From contig NZ_MZNT01000001.1 in assembly GCF_002042965.1 (NCBI RefSeq), positions 124,001 to 188,000 of the forward strand: DNA of 64,000 nt, given 5' to 3'. Each line of letters starts with the position of its first letter. The first letter of the stretch is position 1. Of this stretch, positions 42,840 through 51,815 are shown piece by piece. Under the pieces are notes generated by a model, which saw nothing but the letters and a program-made list of their open reading frames with translations, ran no database searches and was not told where the DNA came from. Made by a program: the position numbers and the translations under genes. The stretch is from Paenibacillus sp. 32352 (GTDB lineage: Bacteria; Bacillota; Bacilli; Paenibacillales; NBRC-103111).

Positions 42840-43330
42840 TGGCGACCATAGACGGGCGTTATGTGTTCGTAGAGCAAGAGGACCCAAGCTATGAAGTGGA
42901 TGTAACAGAACAGCCGGTAGAAGATAACGTAAGTCTTACTGATCATGTCCAGCGTAAGGCCCGGACCATGAATATATCTGGGATGATTGTCGGAGACGAT
43001 GCCGCAGAAATTAAAGAATATCTCATTCGTGTGCAGGACTCAGGCAGCATTGTGGAATATGATGGGCGAAATTACTTTGTTGGCTTGTTGACCGGCTTTA
43101 CGACGTCGCATAACTACAAGGTAGGTAATGGGTTCACCTTCTCAGCGTCACTTAAAGAAGTTGTTATTGCAGAAAGTTCTTACATTGAGAAGCTGCCGAC
43201 ACCGATCCGGGCGTCAGCGGCTCCAGTGATCAGCTCGGGCCGAAAGCAGACCAAGACGAAAAAAGGTAAAAAGGATGAACCGGTTGAAAAGGTAAAATTC
43301 AAAGCAGGCAGCCCTTGGGCGGAGGAATAA
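42839..43330 (+). CDS. Baseplate/tail protein downstream of the tape measure
   Basis: 163 aa from GTG 42839. Beta-rich core (TDHVQRKARTMNISGMIVGDD, GSIVEYDGRNYFVGLLTGF) as in Dit- or DUF6046-like tail-tip proteins; C-terminus Lys-rich (KQTKTKKGKKDEP) where relatives often have a LysM domain. Position equals XkdP of B. subtilis PBSX. Confidence 0.65.
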   Translation: MATIDGRYVFVEQEDPSYEVDVTEQPVEDNVSLTDHVQRKARTMNISGMIVGDDAAEIKEYLIRVQDSGSIVEYDGRNYFVGLLTGFTTSHNYKVGNGFTFSASLKEVVIAESSYIEKLPTPIRASAAPVISSGRKQTKTKKGKKDEPVEKVKFKAGSPWAEE

Positions 43331-43333
43331 TGT

Positions 43334-43651
43334 ATGGAATACATCGATATTGAAAAGAAGAATATACCTTATCGGTTCGACATTGCCTTGAAAGGGACTG
43401 TTTTCACCTTCGAAATCCACTATAATGCGGATTTTGATTTCTTTACGGTGGACCTGGAACGTAATGGGGAGATACTGGTGCAAGGAGAGAAAATGGTGTA
43501 CGGAGTGCCATTGTTTGGTGATATGTCCGACAGCAGGCTTCCCAGTGTGTCTATTGTTCCTTATGACGAATCCGGCATGAATGAGGCTGTAACATGGTCC
43601 ACTCTGAACGAGAGCGTTTTTTTATTTTTAGGGAGCGTTGAGGATGGCTAA
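43334..43651 (+). CDS. Baseplate plug protein
   Basis: 105 aa. RFDIALKGTVFTFEIHYN and VQGEKMVYGVPLFGDM are typical of the phage baseplate plug family (DUF6983). Overlaps the next gene slightly. Confidence 0.75.
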   Translation: MEYIDIEKKNIPYRFDIALKGTVFTFEIHYNADFDFFTVDLERNGEILVQGEKMVYGVPLFGDMSDSRLPSVSIVPYDESGMNEAVTWSTLNESVFLFLGSVEDG

Positions 43652-44441
43652 TAAAAATTTTGGAAGATTTGCTGAAGTGATCATAGACGATATGATTTTC
43701 TCTATGGATACCTACAACCTGGAGGCTACAGTGCCCTTTGACAATGACCCTCTGCCCAACGAGAGCGAAATCAAGCTATGGAATCTGTCACCAGAGACCA
43801 TTGAACGAATCAAGCGCGGGAGTATTTCAGGGATTAATGCGGGTTATCGGGGAGACGTAGGGCTTATCCTTCATGGCTATGTCTCTAAGGTGGCGACCAA
43901 GTGGAGCGGCGTAGATAAAATTACAACCATTTACGTTTTAGACTCTGAAGATTTGTCAGAACGAAAAGTCGCAGACGTTGCTTATGCAGAAGGAACGCTT
44001 GCGAGCTACATCCTTCGGGACATGGCCGCTCAATTAGGATTGCCCATCGCTCAATTCCAGCTCAACCAGGATTACCGGTACGAGGACGGTTATACCGCGA
44101 ACGGAGAAGTCACGAAAATTATTTCCGATGTAGCCGCTGATTGTGGTACCTCGGCCTACGTGAATAAGGGACAGCTATATATTCGGAACCTTCGTATAGG
44201 GGCCGACGATGTGTTCGCCCTCTCTTCAGAGACTGGATTAATAGGATCGCCTGAACCTTTTGAGGACGAAGACTTCCAAGGGTTTAATTTGAAATCACAA
44301 CTTCAATATCGCATCACTACGGCATCGGTGATTGATGTAAAGTCTCGTCTATTCGAAGGAAGAGTACATGTTCGGTCCGGCAGCCACAAGATAAGCAGAA
44401 CCGGAGATTTTACAACGGAAGTGGAGGCCATTTTACCATGA
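43644..44441 (+). CDS. Baseplate hub protein (gpD/gp27-like)
   Basis: 265 aa from ATG 43644 (TTG 43638 also in frame). ESEIKLWNLSPETIERIKRG, VSKVATKWSGVDKITTIYVLD and VTKIISDVAADCGTSAYVN match hub proteins that surround the spike. Lies between plug and spike genes. Confidence 0.78.
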   Translation: MANKNFGRFAEVIIDDMIFSMDTYNLEATVPFDNDPLPNESEIKLWNLSPETIERIKRGSISGINAGYRGDVGLILHGYVSKVATKWSGVDKITTIYVLDSEDLSERKVADVAYAEGTLASYILRDMAAQLGLPIAQFQLNQDYRYEDGYTANGEVTKIISDVAADCGTSAYVNKGQLYIRNLRIGADDVFALSSETGLIGSPEPFEDEDFQGFNLKSQLQYRITTASVIDVKSRLFEGRVHVRSGSHKISRTGDFTTEVEAILP

Positions 44442-44842
44442 GCAAACTGGACCCAGCTGGCGTACTGGCTGAACTAATACAATCTGCGATCAAAAAGAAT
44501 GCTTCAGATCTTAGAGTCGCTTTTCCTTGCCGGGTACTTTCCTTCGAAACTACTACGGGAATGGCCGTTGTCCAGCCTCTTCTTCAGATGATAGAAGGGG
44601 CGGCACCGTCCCCGATTCAAAACGTCCCGGCGCTTGGTCAAAAAATGCGAACGACAACCGGGGAAGAGCTCGCCTTATACCCTCTGATTCAGAAGGATGA
44701 TATTGTCTATGTCGTTTGTGCTGACCGGCATATGAAAACCGCTCAGACCGGGGTTGTATCAAAACCGGACAGTGATCGTATGCACAGCCATAACGATGCT
44801 GTTATTGTGGGGGTGTTTCCATGCAGTCTCCCAAGCTCGTAA
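44438..44842 (+). CDS. Membrane-puncturing spike protein, Gp138-like
   Basis: 134 aa. The OB-fold N-terminal domain of Gp138 is suggested by LRVAFPCRVLSFETTTGMAVVQP and LIQKDDIVYVVCADR. The end DRMHSHNDAVIVGVFP is typical too. It forms the tail tip that pierces the cell envelope. Confidence 0.78.
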   Translation: MSKLDPAGVLAELIQSAIKKNASDLRVAFPCRVLSFETTTGMAVVQPLLQMIEGAAPSPIQNVPALGQKMRTTTGEELALYPLIQKDDIVYVVCADRHMKTAQTGVVSKPDSDRMHSHNDAVIVGVFPCSLPSS

Positions 44843-45168
44843 ACGGGGATCTGGCTATTGAAAACGGGGAGCTCATCATGATCGATGGGCCGGATGAGAT
44901 TGCTCAAAGCTGCAAAGTGGTATTAGGTACCAATAAGGGGGAGTGGTTTTTAAACCCAAGTCTCGGCATCGATTTTACAAAGTTGAACGGGAAAGGGATC
45001 AGCAAAGATGCAGTTCGTGAGCAGATCCGAATCGGCCTGCGGCAAGAACCACGGATTCAGTCTATAGAATCAATCGAGGTTTCACTAGATACCAGTCTTC
45101 GGGAAAGCAAAATTACATTTACAGCTACAAGTAATAGCGGGGAGGTGGTTCAGGATGACGTTGGATAG
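44821..45168 (+). CDS. Baseplate wedge protein, gp25/gpW-like (DUF2634)
   Basis: 115 aa overlapping the spike gene by 22 bases. EIAQSCKVVLGTNKGEWFLNP and AVREQIRIGLRQEPRIQSIE are characteristic of T4 gp25-like wedge proteins. Confidence 0.85.
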   Translation: MQSPKLVNGDLAIENGELIMIDGPDEIAQSCKVVLGTNKGEWFLNPSLGIDFTKLNGKGISKDAVREQIRIGLRQEPRIQSIESIEVSLDTSLRESKITFTATSNSGEVVQDDVG

Positions 45169-46330
45169 TACAGGTTTTAAGCGCAAACGCTTTGCTGATT
45201 TGTATGCAGAAATCGAAGCTAAGGCAAAAGAGGTGTTTGGGCAACAACTCAATACGTCCGAGCGGAGTCCGATGGGCATTATCCTCCGATTGTTTGCTTG
45301 GTTTCTATCGAAAGCGTGGCAAAACACGGAAGATGTGTATTACAGTGCATACCCGAATACAGCCGAAGGAGTCAGTTTATTTCGGCTCGGGCCCTATGCA
45401 GGTATCACACAGCTGCCAGCGACCAGGGCGACAACGGAACTTATTATTACGGGGACCCCGAATTACACGGTTAAAGCTGGCTTCCGCGCTTCTTACGGTT
45501 CAATCGTTTTCGAAACCACTCGCGATATCAACCTAGGGGATTCGGGATCTGAAAAAGCCCCCATCCAAGCACTTGAATACGGACGGACAGGGAACGTGCC
45601 AGCCGGAACGATTACAACCATCGTGAATCCGTCCGAGCACGTTTTTTCTGTTACCAACCCAACACCTGCCACAGGGGGGAGAGAGGTAGAGACACCGAAG
45701 GAGTTCCGGGAAAGGTTTTCTATCTCCACGGATGGTATGGGGAAAGGAACGCTGTCTTCTATTCGAGCTGCATTGTTAAAAACCAAGGGAGTTCGTGCGG
45801 CGACGGTCGTAGAAAACTATCAGACTGTTAAGGATGCGAATGGCCGTCCTCCGAAATCTTTTGAAGCTTATGTATTAGGCGGGGCCGCCCAGGATATAGG
45901 CGAGACCATATTCAATAATAAAGCCGCTGGAATTGAACCGTATGGCACCGAGAGCGTGACCGTGATCGATGATGCAGGCTTTGAACACACGATGAAATTT
46001 TCCTATGCAGCGGAGATCCCGATTTATCTGAAAATGACTGTGACTACGAATACGAGCTTTCCTTTTGACGGCGTGGATCAGATTAAAACGGCAGCCATTC
46101 GATATATCGGTGGTAAGGATGCAGACGATTCCCTATATACGGGGCTCAATATGGGGGCGAAAGTCGTTCATTCTGCATTAGTGGCGATACGATCGGAGAT
46201 CGATGGGATCAGTGACCTAAAAGTGGAGATCAGTAAGGATGGGTCCACCTGGGTACAAGACAGCGTGTCTATTGCTCCCAGTGAGGTCGCCCAAACGGCC
46301 TACAATCTTATTACGGTGGTGAAGGTATGA
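45155..46330 (+). CDS. Baseplate J-like protein
   Basis: 391 aa. PMGIILRLFAWFLSKAWQNTEDVYYS, TPNYTVKAGF, ETPKEFRERFSIS and GVRAATVVENYQ match the baseplate gpJ family (T4 gp6-like), which builds the wedge ring. Overlaps neighbours on both sides. Confidence 0.92.
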   Translation: MTLDSTGFKRKRFADLYAEIEAKAKEVFGQQLNTSERSPMGIILRLFAWFLSKAWQNTEDVYYSAYPNTAEGVSLFRLGPYAGITQLPATRATTELIITGTPNYTVKAGFRASYGSIVFETTRDINLGDSGSEKAPIQALEYGRTGNVPAGTITTIVNPSEHVFSVTNPTPATGGREVETPKEFRERFSISTDGMGKGTLSSIRAALLKTKGVRAATVVENYQTVKDANGRPPKSFEAYVLGGAAQDIGETIFNNKAAGIEPYGTESVTVIDDAGFEHTMKFSYAAEIPIYLKMTVTTNTSFPFDGVDQIKTAAIRYIGGKDADDSLYTGLNMGAKVVHSALVAIRSEIDGISDLKVEISKDGSTWVQDSVSIAPSEVAQTAYNLITVVKV

Positions 46331-46971
46331 TTACCGCAAAAGATATTATAAGTCGGTTGACGGATGTGTTTACAAAGGACCCCAACAGTAACCTGGGCAA
46401 GCTGCTATCTATCATGGCTGACCAAATCCGGAAATTGGAAGAAACACAGAGCCGGATCAGGGAATGGCGGGATATCGATAAAGCTCAAGGCACAACGTTG
46501 GACCGGATCGGTACCATCGTGAATCAGCCGCGCGGTGTGGCGACGGACGAAGTTTATCGTATTCTAATTAAATCCAAGATTGCGAGGAACCTTTCTACCG
46601 GCGACATTAACACTATCATTCGTGTACTGTCTACGGCGCTGAATATCAGCTCGAGCGAGATCCAGATTAGCGAAATGTACAATGACCCTGTTGCGCCGGA
46701 ACCTGCTGCCATTGCATTGATACGATTGCCTATTACGGCGATTAATGAGTCAGGCATTGATCCGACACAGTTTGCAAAAATTGTACAACGAACCGTAGCG
46801 GCGGGGGTTAGGGTGGGGATCATTGACTTATCTGGCACCTTCTCCTTTTCTTCCCAACCGGCAGAAATAGAACTGGACCCGGAAGCTGGATTTGCAGATG
46901 TAGAGCAAACGACCGGAGGTTACTTAGGCACCGTATATTCACCTGGGCAGGGTACAGATTTACCGATATAA
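46327..46971 (+). CDS. Baseplate protein (DUF2612-like / gpI position)
   Basis: 214 aa. QGTTLDRIGTIVNQPRGVATDEVYRILIKSKI is a pattern of wedge proteins lying between gpJ and the fibre. Exact family assignment is uncertain. 4-base overlap with gpJ. Confidence 0.75.
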   Translation: MITAKDIISRLTDVFTKDPNSNLGKLLSIMADQIRKLEETQSRIREWRDIDKAQGTTLDRIGTIVNQPRGVATDEVYRILIKSKIARNLSTGDINTIIRVLSTALNISSSEIQISEMYNDPVAPEPAAIALIRLPITAINESGIDPTQFAKIVQRTVAAGVRVGIIDLSGTFSFSSQPAEIELDPEAGFADVEQTTGGYLGTVYSPGQGTDLPI

Positions 46972-46983
46972 GGAGTGATTTGG

Positions 46984-48549
46984 ATGTTTAACGAGCAGCT
47001 GCCTAAATGGGAAGCGCAGGGGGTAGAGCCTCCAGAAAGTAAGAAAGTAACAGGGTATCAGCCTAAGGAGAAGCCTCCCTCCGATTGGTTTAACTGGTTT
47101 TTCAACCGGATTTATAAGGTTTTGCAGGAGATCAGAAACACGGTTTATCAAAAGTCGGAAGTGGATTCGAATATAAAGGCCCATGCCGATGTTACGACCG
47201 GCGCCCATGGAGCAACTTCGGCAGCAACAGCCAATGCAATCATTCAAAGAGATGCTAATGGACAAGCCAACGTTGGGACTCCTACAGCAGCATCACATAT
47301 TGCCAGAAAACAGGATGTAGATTCAGTCTCTTCAGCTGTCGGGTCCGCTAATGATGCGGCCGCAGCGGCTCAGAGAACGGCGAATAATGCGCTTACTCGG
47401 GCAAATACGAGCTTGCCAATGGACGGAACTGGATCAATGACGGGAGTTTTAAAAACACAAACTATAGATTCGACCACACTAACAACTACGCGTAAACAAC
47501 TGATGAACTCGAACAACTCCGAAATTTATGTTGGTAACGATAGCGCTAAATTGACGCTAGAAAGCTCACAAGACCCTTTTTTATTGAGAGCAGGACAAAC
47601 ATTTAAATTTTGGCATTCTGGAAACATGGGGACGGGTTCCGGCCTTAATGCCGATATGCTCAATAATCTACATGCCACGGATTTTGTAAGGATAAATAGC
47701 GACAACGCAATGAACGCTGGAATATCCCTAAAACCAACAACAAACCAAATAGGAGACAGCACAGGAAGCAAAGCTACTTTTGAGGTTAAAGGAGCAGGCG
47801 GGGCAAATGATGCTGCTTTCATTCAATTTCATCGTCCTAATTCGTTCGCTTGCTACTTTGGAATTGATAAAGACAACAAGCTTAAAATCGGTGGATGGTC
47901 CAATGGTACTAATGCCTACGATATATGGCACGCTGGCAACATGGGTGCTGGCAGCGGACTTGACTCAGATACTCTGGATAGCTTACAACCTTCATATGCA
48001 GCTGTTGGTAACACGGTTGTGACACGTGGAGGTAGTGGCGAAATTCACGCAACTAACTTCACCGCAAACGGCACATCGGCAGATGGAACAGGGCGATATT
48101 ACATCGGTGATGATGCTTTCATTGAAGATTTTAACACAGCAAATGCTTTTCGAGTCGTAGGCCGTCAAAACGCTGCTACCGCGGATATCTATTGTGGGAC
48201 AAACAACTACAAGGTTTGGCATACTAGGGATTTGAGAATCAATAATGGAGTTCCTGAATTTAACATCAACGGTACATGGGTTCCATCAGGAGGAATCAAG
48301 AAAGTACAACGCGGTTTATTAACCCATAGCTCTGCCGGGGTGGAAATTACACAAGATATAGGGCAGGTAAACCCTAATAATGCATATGTGATTATCTCTT
48401 ATACTGGTGAGTATTCGACATATGCGATCAACTCGGATATTCGGGCGAGGATTATTGATTCAGGAGCCGATTCGGGCAAGAAAGTAGCATTTTACAAACG
48501 TTCTGCCAACCCAGTCGAAATAGCTTGGCAAGTTGTCGAGTTCAATTAA
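46984..48549 (+). CDS. Tail fibre protein
   Basis: 521 aa from ATG 46984 behind AAGGAGTG. N-terminal attachment part (PPSDWFNWFFNRIYKVLQEI), Ala/Asn-rich shaft, and repeated W-H-x-G-N-M-G-x-G-S-G-L-x-[AS]-D units (near residues 215 and 315, third degenerate as VWHTRDL), common in fibre shafts. The last ~85 residues (from about VQRGLLTH to WQVVEFN) form a domain that is repeated as a separate protein just downstream. Likely receptor-binding. Confidence 0.88.
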   Translation: MFNEQLPKWEAQGVEPPESKKVTGYQPKEKPPSDWFNWFFNRIYKVLQEIRNTVYQKSEVDSNIKAHADVTTGAHGATSAATANAIIQRDANGQANVGTPTAASHIARKQDVDSVSSAVGSANDAAAAAQRTANNALTRANTSLPMDGTGSMTGVLKTQTIDSTTLTTTRKQLMNSNNSEIYVGNDSAKLTLESSQDPFLLRAGQTFKFWHSGNMGTGSGLNADMLNNLHATDFVRINSDNAMNAGISLKPTTNQIGDSTGSKATFEVKGAGGANDAAFIQFHRPNSFACYFGIDKDNKLKIGGWSNGTNAYDIWHAGNMGAGSGLDSDTLDSLQPSYAAVGNTVVTRGGSGEIHATNFTANGTSADGTGRYYIGDDAFIEDFNTANAFRVVGRQNAATADIYCGTNNYKVWHTRDLRINNGVPEFNINGTWVPSGGIKKVQRGLLTHSSAGVEITQDIGQVNPNNAYVIISYTGEYSTYAINSDIRARIIDSGADSGKKVAFYKRSANPVEIAWQVVEFN

Positions 48550-48566
48550 GGCGGTGGTGGTTCCAG

Positions 48567-48809
48567 ATGATAAATAAAGTGCAGCGTAACATTTACAATA
48601 TGACCGCTGGGGAAAAGGCAGTTAATATTGTCATACGTCCCGTTAACACAGACAATACAGAACTACATGTAACATGGTCTGGTGAGGCTGATGGTGGATT
48701 TATACGCGGCGACATAAGGATACGTTTGGTTGACTCATCAACGATTGAGATTTACAAAAAATCTAATTATGCCGTGGATGTTGCATGGCAGGTCATTGAA
48801 TATCGATAA
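48567..48809 (+). CDS. Free-standing copy of the fibre C-terminal domain
   Basis: 80 aa from ATG 48567. Aligns with the fibre end: NKVQRNIYNMTA / KKVQRGLLTHSS at the start and DVAWQVIEYR / EIAWQVVEFN at the end, with IRIRLVDSS / IRARIIDSG between. Could be an accessory tip, a decoy or a donor for tip variation. Weak GGTGG ribosome site. Confidence 0.7.
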   Translation: MINKVQRNIYNMTAGEKAVNIVIRPVNTDNTELHVTWSGEADGGFIRGDIRIRLVDSSTIEIYKKSNYAVDVAWQVIEYR

Positions 48810-48821
48810 GGAGCTGACAAC

Positions 48822-49214
48822 ATGCCGGAAGATGAAATTTTAAACGAAACAACGCCTGAAGGTGAAGGGGTTGAACAAGAGCCTAGTCCGGTTGAGGTCA
48901 TGCGGCACTACGCATACCTGGATGATAACGGCGTTTGTTACGCTATAAGCAGCATCACCGCTGAACTGCCCGAGACAGATCGACTAATCCACCTGGATGC
49001 CGGACATGAGGTTAATATGGGCGATAGGTATGAAGATGGTGTTTGGATTTCAGCTCCACCTCGGGAGCCGCTGCCAGAGCCCATTCCTTTCGAATTAATC
49101 GGTCAGCAGCTTGTAGAACGAGAACTTGAAAACTTGGAGCTGAAAGCAGACAATGAGCTGCTGGGGCGGCAACTTGTCGATCTTGAAATCAGGCTCATGG
49201 AAGGAGGTTTATAG
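48822..49214 (+). CDS. Fibre-associated hypothetical protein
   Basis: 130 aa. Acidic N-terminus, then MRHYAYLDDNGVCYAISSITAELPE and a C-terminal coiled coil (LVERELENLELKADNELLGRQL). Proteins of this shape follow fibre genes in Gram-positive phages. Role unknown. Confidence 0.6.
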   Translation: MPEDEILNETTPEGEGVEQEPSPVEVMRHYAYLDDNGVCYAISSITAELPETDRLIHLDAGHEVNMGDRYEDGVWISAPPREPLPEPIPFELIGQQLVERELENLELKADNELLGRQLVDLEIRLMEGGL

Positions 49215-49215
49215 G

Positions 49216-49356
49216 ATGAGTGATTATGAGCGCTTGAAAAAGTACTATGAAAACAATTGGGCCACAAAGGAGCAATTGCAGAAGTATGTCCAATTTAACA
49301 AGATTACTCCAAAAGAGTATGAAACGATAACCGGCGACGCTTATATTAACAATTAA
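49216..49356 (+). CDS. XkdX family protein
   Basis: 46 aa from ATG 49216 after GGAGG. The pattern YERLKKYYENNWATKEQL ... ITPKEYETITG is diagnostic for XkdX, a small protein following fibre genes in PBSX-like phages; function unknown. Confidence 0.85.
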   Translation: MSDYERLKKYYENNWATKEQLQKYVQFNKITPKEYETITGDAYINN

Positions 49357-49370
49357 GGGAGCTGATAATT

Positions 49371-49550
49371 GTGAAGATAGGAATATGGGATAAAGATGAA
49401 AATCGCTTTGTTGATGAAAATGACGGATGGAGTTTATATATCTGGCATGATGGGAAGGTGTATGAGGTTGATGCCGCTTCGTCTTCTGGGGACTCTTGGC
49501 TTGATCGAAGAGACTTTTCACAAAGGTATGAAGCAAGATTAAAAGCATAG
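49371..49550 (+). CDS. Small hypothetical phage protein
   Basis: 59 aa from GTG 49371, GGGAG 10 nt upstream. Trp/Asp-rich (GIWDKDENRFVDENDGW). A terminator follows. Unknown. Confidence 0.5.
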   Translation: MKIGIWDKDENRFVDENDGWSLYIWHDGKVYEVDAASSSGDSWLDRRDFSQRYEARLKA

Positions 49551-49559
49551 TTGTACATC

Positions 49560-49587
49560 AGTCGCTCAGTGTAGCGGCTTTTTTTTA
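49560..49587 (+). terminator. Rho-independent terminator of the tail operon
   Basis: AGTCGCT / AGCGGCT (one G-U) with eight T. Confidence 0.75.
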
Positions 49588-49613
49588 GCCGAAAAAGTGG
49601 AAGGGGAAATGAC

Positions 49614-49772
49614 ATGAAGGCAAATGTGAATGGCATCCATGTGGAAGGTACACCTGAAGAAATAGCTAGATTTGTAGAGCTACAGTCTATGAAAGTAAAG
49701 GCTTGTTGCTCAAGTCAACCGTTAATTTGGAAAAAAGGAAACTATGGGCCGGGGGAAGGGATATACATCTAA
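49614..49772 (+). CDS. Small hypothetical phage protein
   Basis: 52 aa, AAGGGGA upstream. NVNGIHVEGTPEEIARFVEL is a pattern seen in small proteins near phage lysis genes. Two adjacent Cys. Unknown function. Confidence 0.5.
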   Translation: MKANVNGIHVEGTPEEIARFVELQSMKVKACCSSQPLIWKKGNYGPGEGIYI

Positions 49773-49798
49773 AGATGGATATTTCCTTTAAATATAAC

Positions 49799-49825
49799 AA
49801 GCCCACATTAGTTGGGTTATTTTTA
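49799..49825 (+). terminator. Probable terminator before the lysis genes
   Basis: AGCCCA / TGGGTT stem followed by TATTTTTA. Confidence 0.5.
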
Positions 49826-49853
49826 TGCCTAAAAAGGTAGAGAGGAGCAACGC

Positions 49854-50168
49854 ATGCAGGATGTGGCAGCATTCACTACCGCCGTTTCGGTATTGGCGGC
49901 GATTAGCGGAATTATTATCGGTTGGTCCGGGAGATCCCGAGCCATTCGGCAAGATATTAAAAAAGAGGCTGGAGACGGGGCGGTCCTTCATGCTGATGTT
50001 GAGTACATCAAGCGTGGTGTCGATGACATTCGCCTTGAACAGCGCGCCCAAGGAAAGCGGATTGATGAGCTTGCCGAGAGGGTGACAAGGGTCGAAGAAT
50101 CGGCTAAACAAGCTCATAAACGAATGGATCGGCTCGATTTGGCACCGCGACACGAAAGAGAGGACTGA
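49854..50168 (+). CDS. XhlA/hemolysin-like membrane-anchored coiled-coil protein
   Basis: 104 aa, GAGAGGAGC upstream. One transmembrane helix near the N-terminus (TTAVSVLAAISGIIIG) and a long C-terminal coiled coil (DDIRLEQRAQGKRIDELAERV). XhlA-like proteins assist the holin; topology supports this, although the helix is at the opposite end from B. subtilis XhlA. Confidence 0.6.
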   Translation: MQDVAAFTTAVSVLAAISGIIIGWSGRSRAIRQDIKKEAGDGAVLHADVEYIKRGVDDIRLEQRAQGKRIDELAERVTRVEESAKQAHKRMDRLDLAPRHERED

Positions 50169-50170
50169 TA

Positions 50171-50491
50171 ATGATGCAAGATGGACAATTTTTCACATGG
50201 GAGGCTCTTTCCGCTATGGGAGGAGCTTCTTTACTCACGTTTTTTATCGTACAGTACTCCAAAAATGCAATTGATCGATACCTTAAGCTGCCAACAGACA
50301 TTTATAGCGTATTTATTGCTTACCTGGTCCTTTTGGCCGCGCAGCTCGCCACAGGCGCAAACGGTGCGGACTGGCGCTTGTATGTGCTGACTTTTGCTAA
50401 CTCATTTTTGGTAGCCGCGGCGGCTGGGCAAATACAGCATAAGTCCCAGAATCCACCCGCAGTGAAGGCGAAAGGGGAAGGCTCACAATGA
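50171..50491 (+). CDS. Holin
   Basis: 106 aa with two or three hydrophobic segments (GGASLLTFFIVQY, VFIAYLVLLAAQLA, ANSFLVAAAAG) and a charged C-terminus. Lies 2 bp after the XhlA-like gene and overlaps the endolysin start. Would open the membrane at lysis. Confidence 0.75.
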   Translation: MMQDGQFFTWEALSAMGGASLLTFFIVQYSKNAIDRYLKLPTDIYSVFIAYLVLLAAQLATGANGADWRLYVLTFANSFLVAAAAGQIQHKSQNPPAVKAKGEGSQ

Positions 50492-51258
50492 CGCAATTCA
50501 AAATGAAATATGATATTATTCCTCGTTACTTAACTGGTCCTAGCTTGAGACGCCCATGCATTCCGACGCTGGGCGTTCGCTTTATGGTCGCTCATGATAC
50601 AGGCAATCCCGGATCTACGGCAGCTGGCAATGTATCCTATTATGAGCGGAGCCGAGATGAGATGGAGGCAAGCGCCCATATCTTTGTAGATGATAAGGAT
50701 ATTATCGAGTGCGTCCCTTTTCTGACGGCAAAACCGGAAAAAGCTTGGCATGTAGTTTATAACGTTGCAACTGACAATAATTTGTTCGGGGCCGATTCGA
50801 ACGATGCGGCTGGGGGCGTAGAGTTATGCTACGGTGGTAGCATTGATCTGCAGGAGGCATACAACCGATACATTTGGGTACTTGCTTATAGCTGTTATAA
50901 GTATGGCCTCGATCCAGGCAAAGACATCACAGGGCATTACATTTTAGATCCGGCCCGCAAAGTCGATCCTATGAGCGCCTTTAAGTTACTTGGAAAAACG
51001 TGGGATGAGTTTGTTCAGGACGTAACAGATGAATATATTGATTGCCTGCGGGCAGAGGAGGACGATGATAATATGCCAATGAAGTTGGAACAATGGCAAT
51101 GGGACATGCTTTATGAGGTTATGGGGGAGGCTTACAATGCGGACCAACTCAATTGGAACTGGATGCAAAAGATCGTAGATAAGACTCTAACAGCTTCAGA
51201 GCTCGCTTTCCTCAACACGGTACTTGATGGCCGGATTGATCGTAAAATTGAAGTGTAG
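50488..51258 (+). CDS. Endolysin, N-acetylmuramoyl-L-alanine amidase (Amidase_2)
   Basis: 256 aa. Zinc amidase domain in residues ~20-165: FMVAHDTGNPGS (first His ligand), SAHIFVDDKDIIECVP, KAWHVVYN and GHYILDPARKVDP with the catalytic Lys-x-Asp. The C-terminal ~70 residues (QWQWDMLYEVMGEAYN) are probably cell-wall binding. Cleaves peptidoglycan for release. Confidence 0.92.
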   Translation: MTQFKMKYDIIPRYLTGPSLRRPCIPTLGVRFMVAHDTGNPGSTAAGNVSYYERSRDEMEASAHIFVDDKDIIECVPFLTAKPEKAWHVVYNVATDNNLFGADSNDAAGGVELCYGGSIDLQEAYNRYIWVLAYSCYKYGLDPGKDITGHYILDPARKVDPMSAFKLLGKTWDEFVQDVTDEYIDCLRAEEDDDNMPMKLEQWQWDMLYEVMGEAYNADQLNWNWMQKIVDKTLTASELAFLNTVLDGRIDRKIEV

Positions 51259-51274
51259 AGAAATGAGAACATGC

Positions 51275-51315
51275 AAAAGCCCTCTTTCCTTCATCCGGGA
51301 TTGAGGGCTTTTTTA
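51275..51315. terminator. Bidirectional terminator after the endolysin
   Basis: AAAAGCCCTC / GAGGGCTTTTTT; also lies at the end of the leftward small-gene block. Confidence 0.85.
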
Positions 51316-51504
51316 TCATTCATTTTTATTTACCATTCGTAGAGCTTTGGCAGCTTCATCCATTTTCAACCCACATGCCCCTAACGCATTGGACGCATAC
51401 ATAATGCCGCTCAGCATTTCTTCATCACTCAGTTTGGAAATATCGCGACCCCACGAGTGAAACAATTCCCGAATCCGTCTAATTGTCTCCTTCTTCTGAA
51501 CCAT
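51316..51504 (-). CDS. Small hypothetical protein
   Basis: 62 aa, AAAGGTGA 9 nt before the ATG. Basic helical start (MVQKKETIRRIRELFHSWG). No family recognised. Likely lysogenic-phase gene, on the strand opposite the lysis genes. Confidence 0.5.
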   Translation of the reverse strand: MVQKKETIRRIRELFHSWGRDISKLSDEEMLSGIMYASNALGACGLKMDEAAKALRMVNKNE

Positions 51505-51538
51505 TTAGCACTATCACCTTTCAGGTAACTAAATTAAT

Positions 51539-51739
51539 TCATTTTGATACTTGGTTCATATCTTCATAAGCTTCCATGAGATTTCTAGCACGTTTCAAAA
51601 TTTGTGATGGTGTTTTTCCAACCCTTGGATCAAGAATACTACTCATAATACCAATGAATACAGCTCGACGATCAGAAAGATTATTCTCCTTCAGAAGGAG
51701 TTCTTTGAAATATTCAATACTTGCAAAATCCTCCATCAT
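51539..51739 (-). CDS. Small hypothetical protein
   Basis: 66 aa, AAGGAGCG before the ATG. Helical; no recognised domain. Shares a leading AATTCATTTTGAT-like sequence downstream with its neighbour. Confidence 0.5.
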   Translation of the reverse strand: MMEDFASIEYFKELLLKENNLSDRRAVFIGIMSSILDPRVGKTPSQILKRARNLMEAYEDMNQVSK

Positions 51740-51815
51740 GTACGCTCCTTAATTCATTTTGATTCTTCAGCATATAATAAGAATCCCAGGATTCCACCAA
51801 AACCCATCCATTTGT

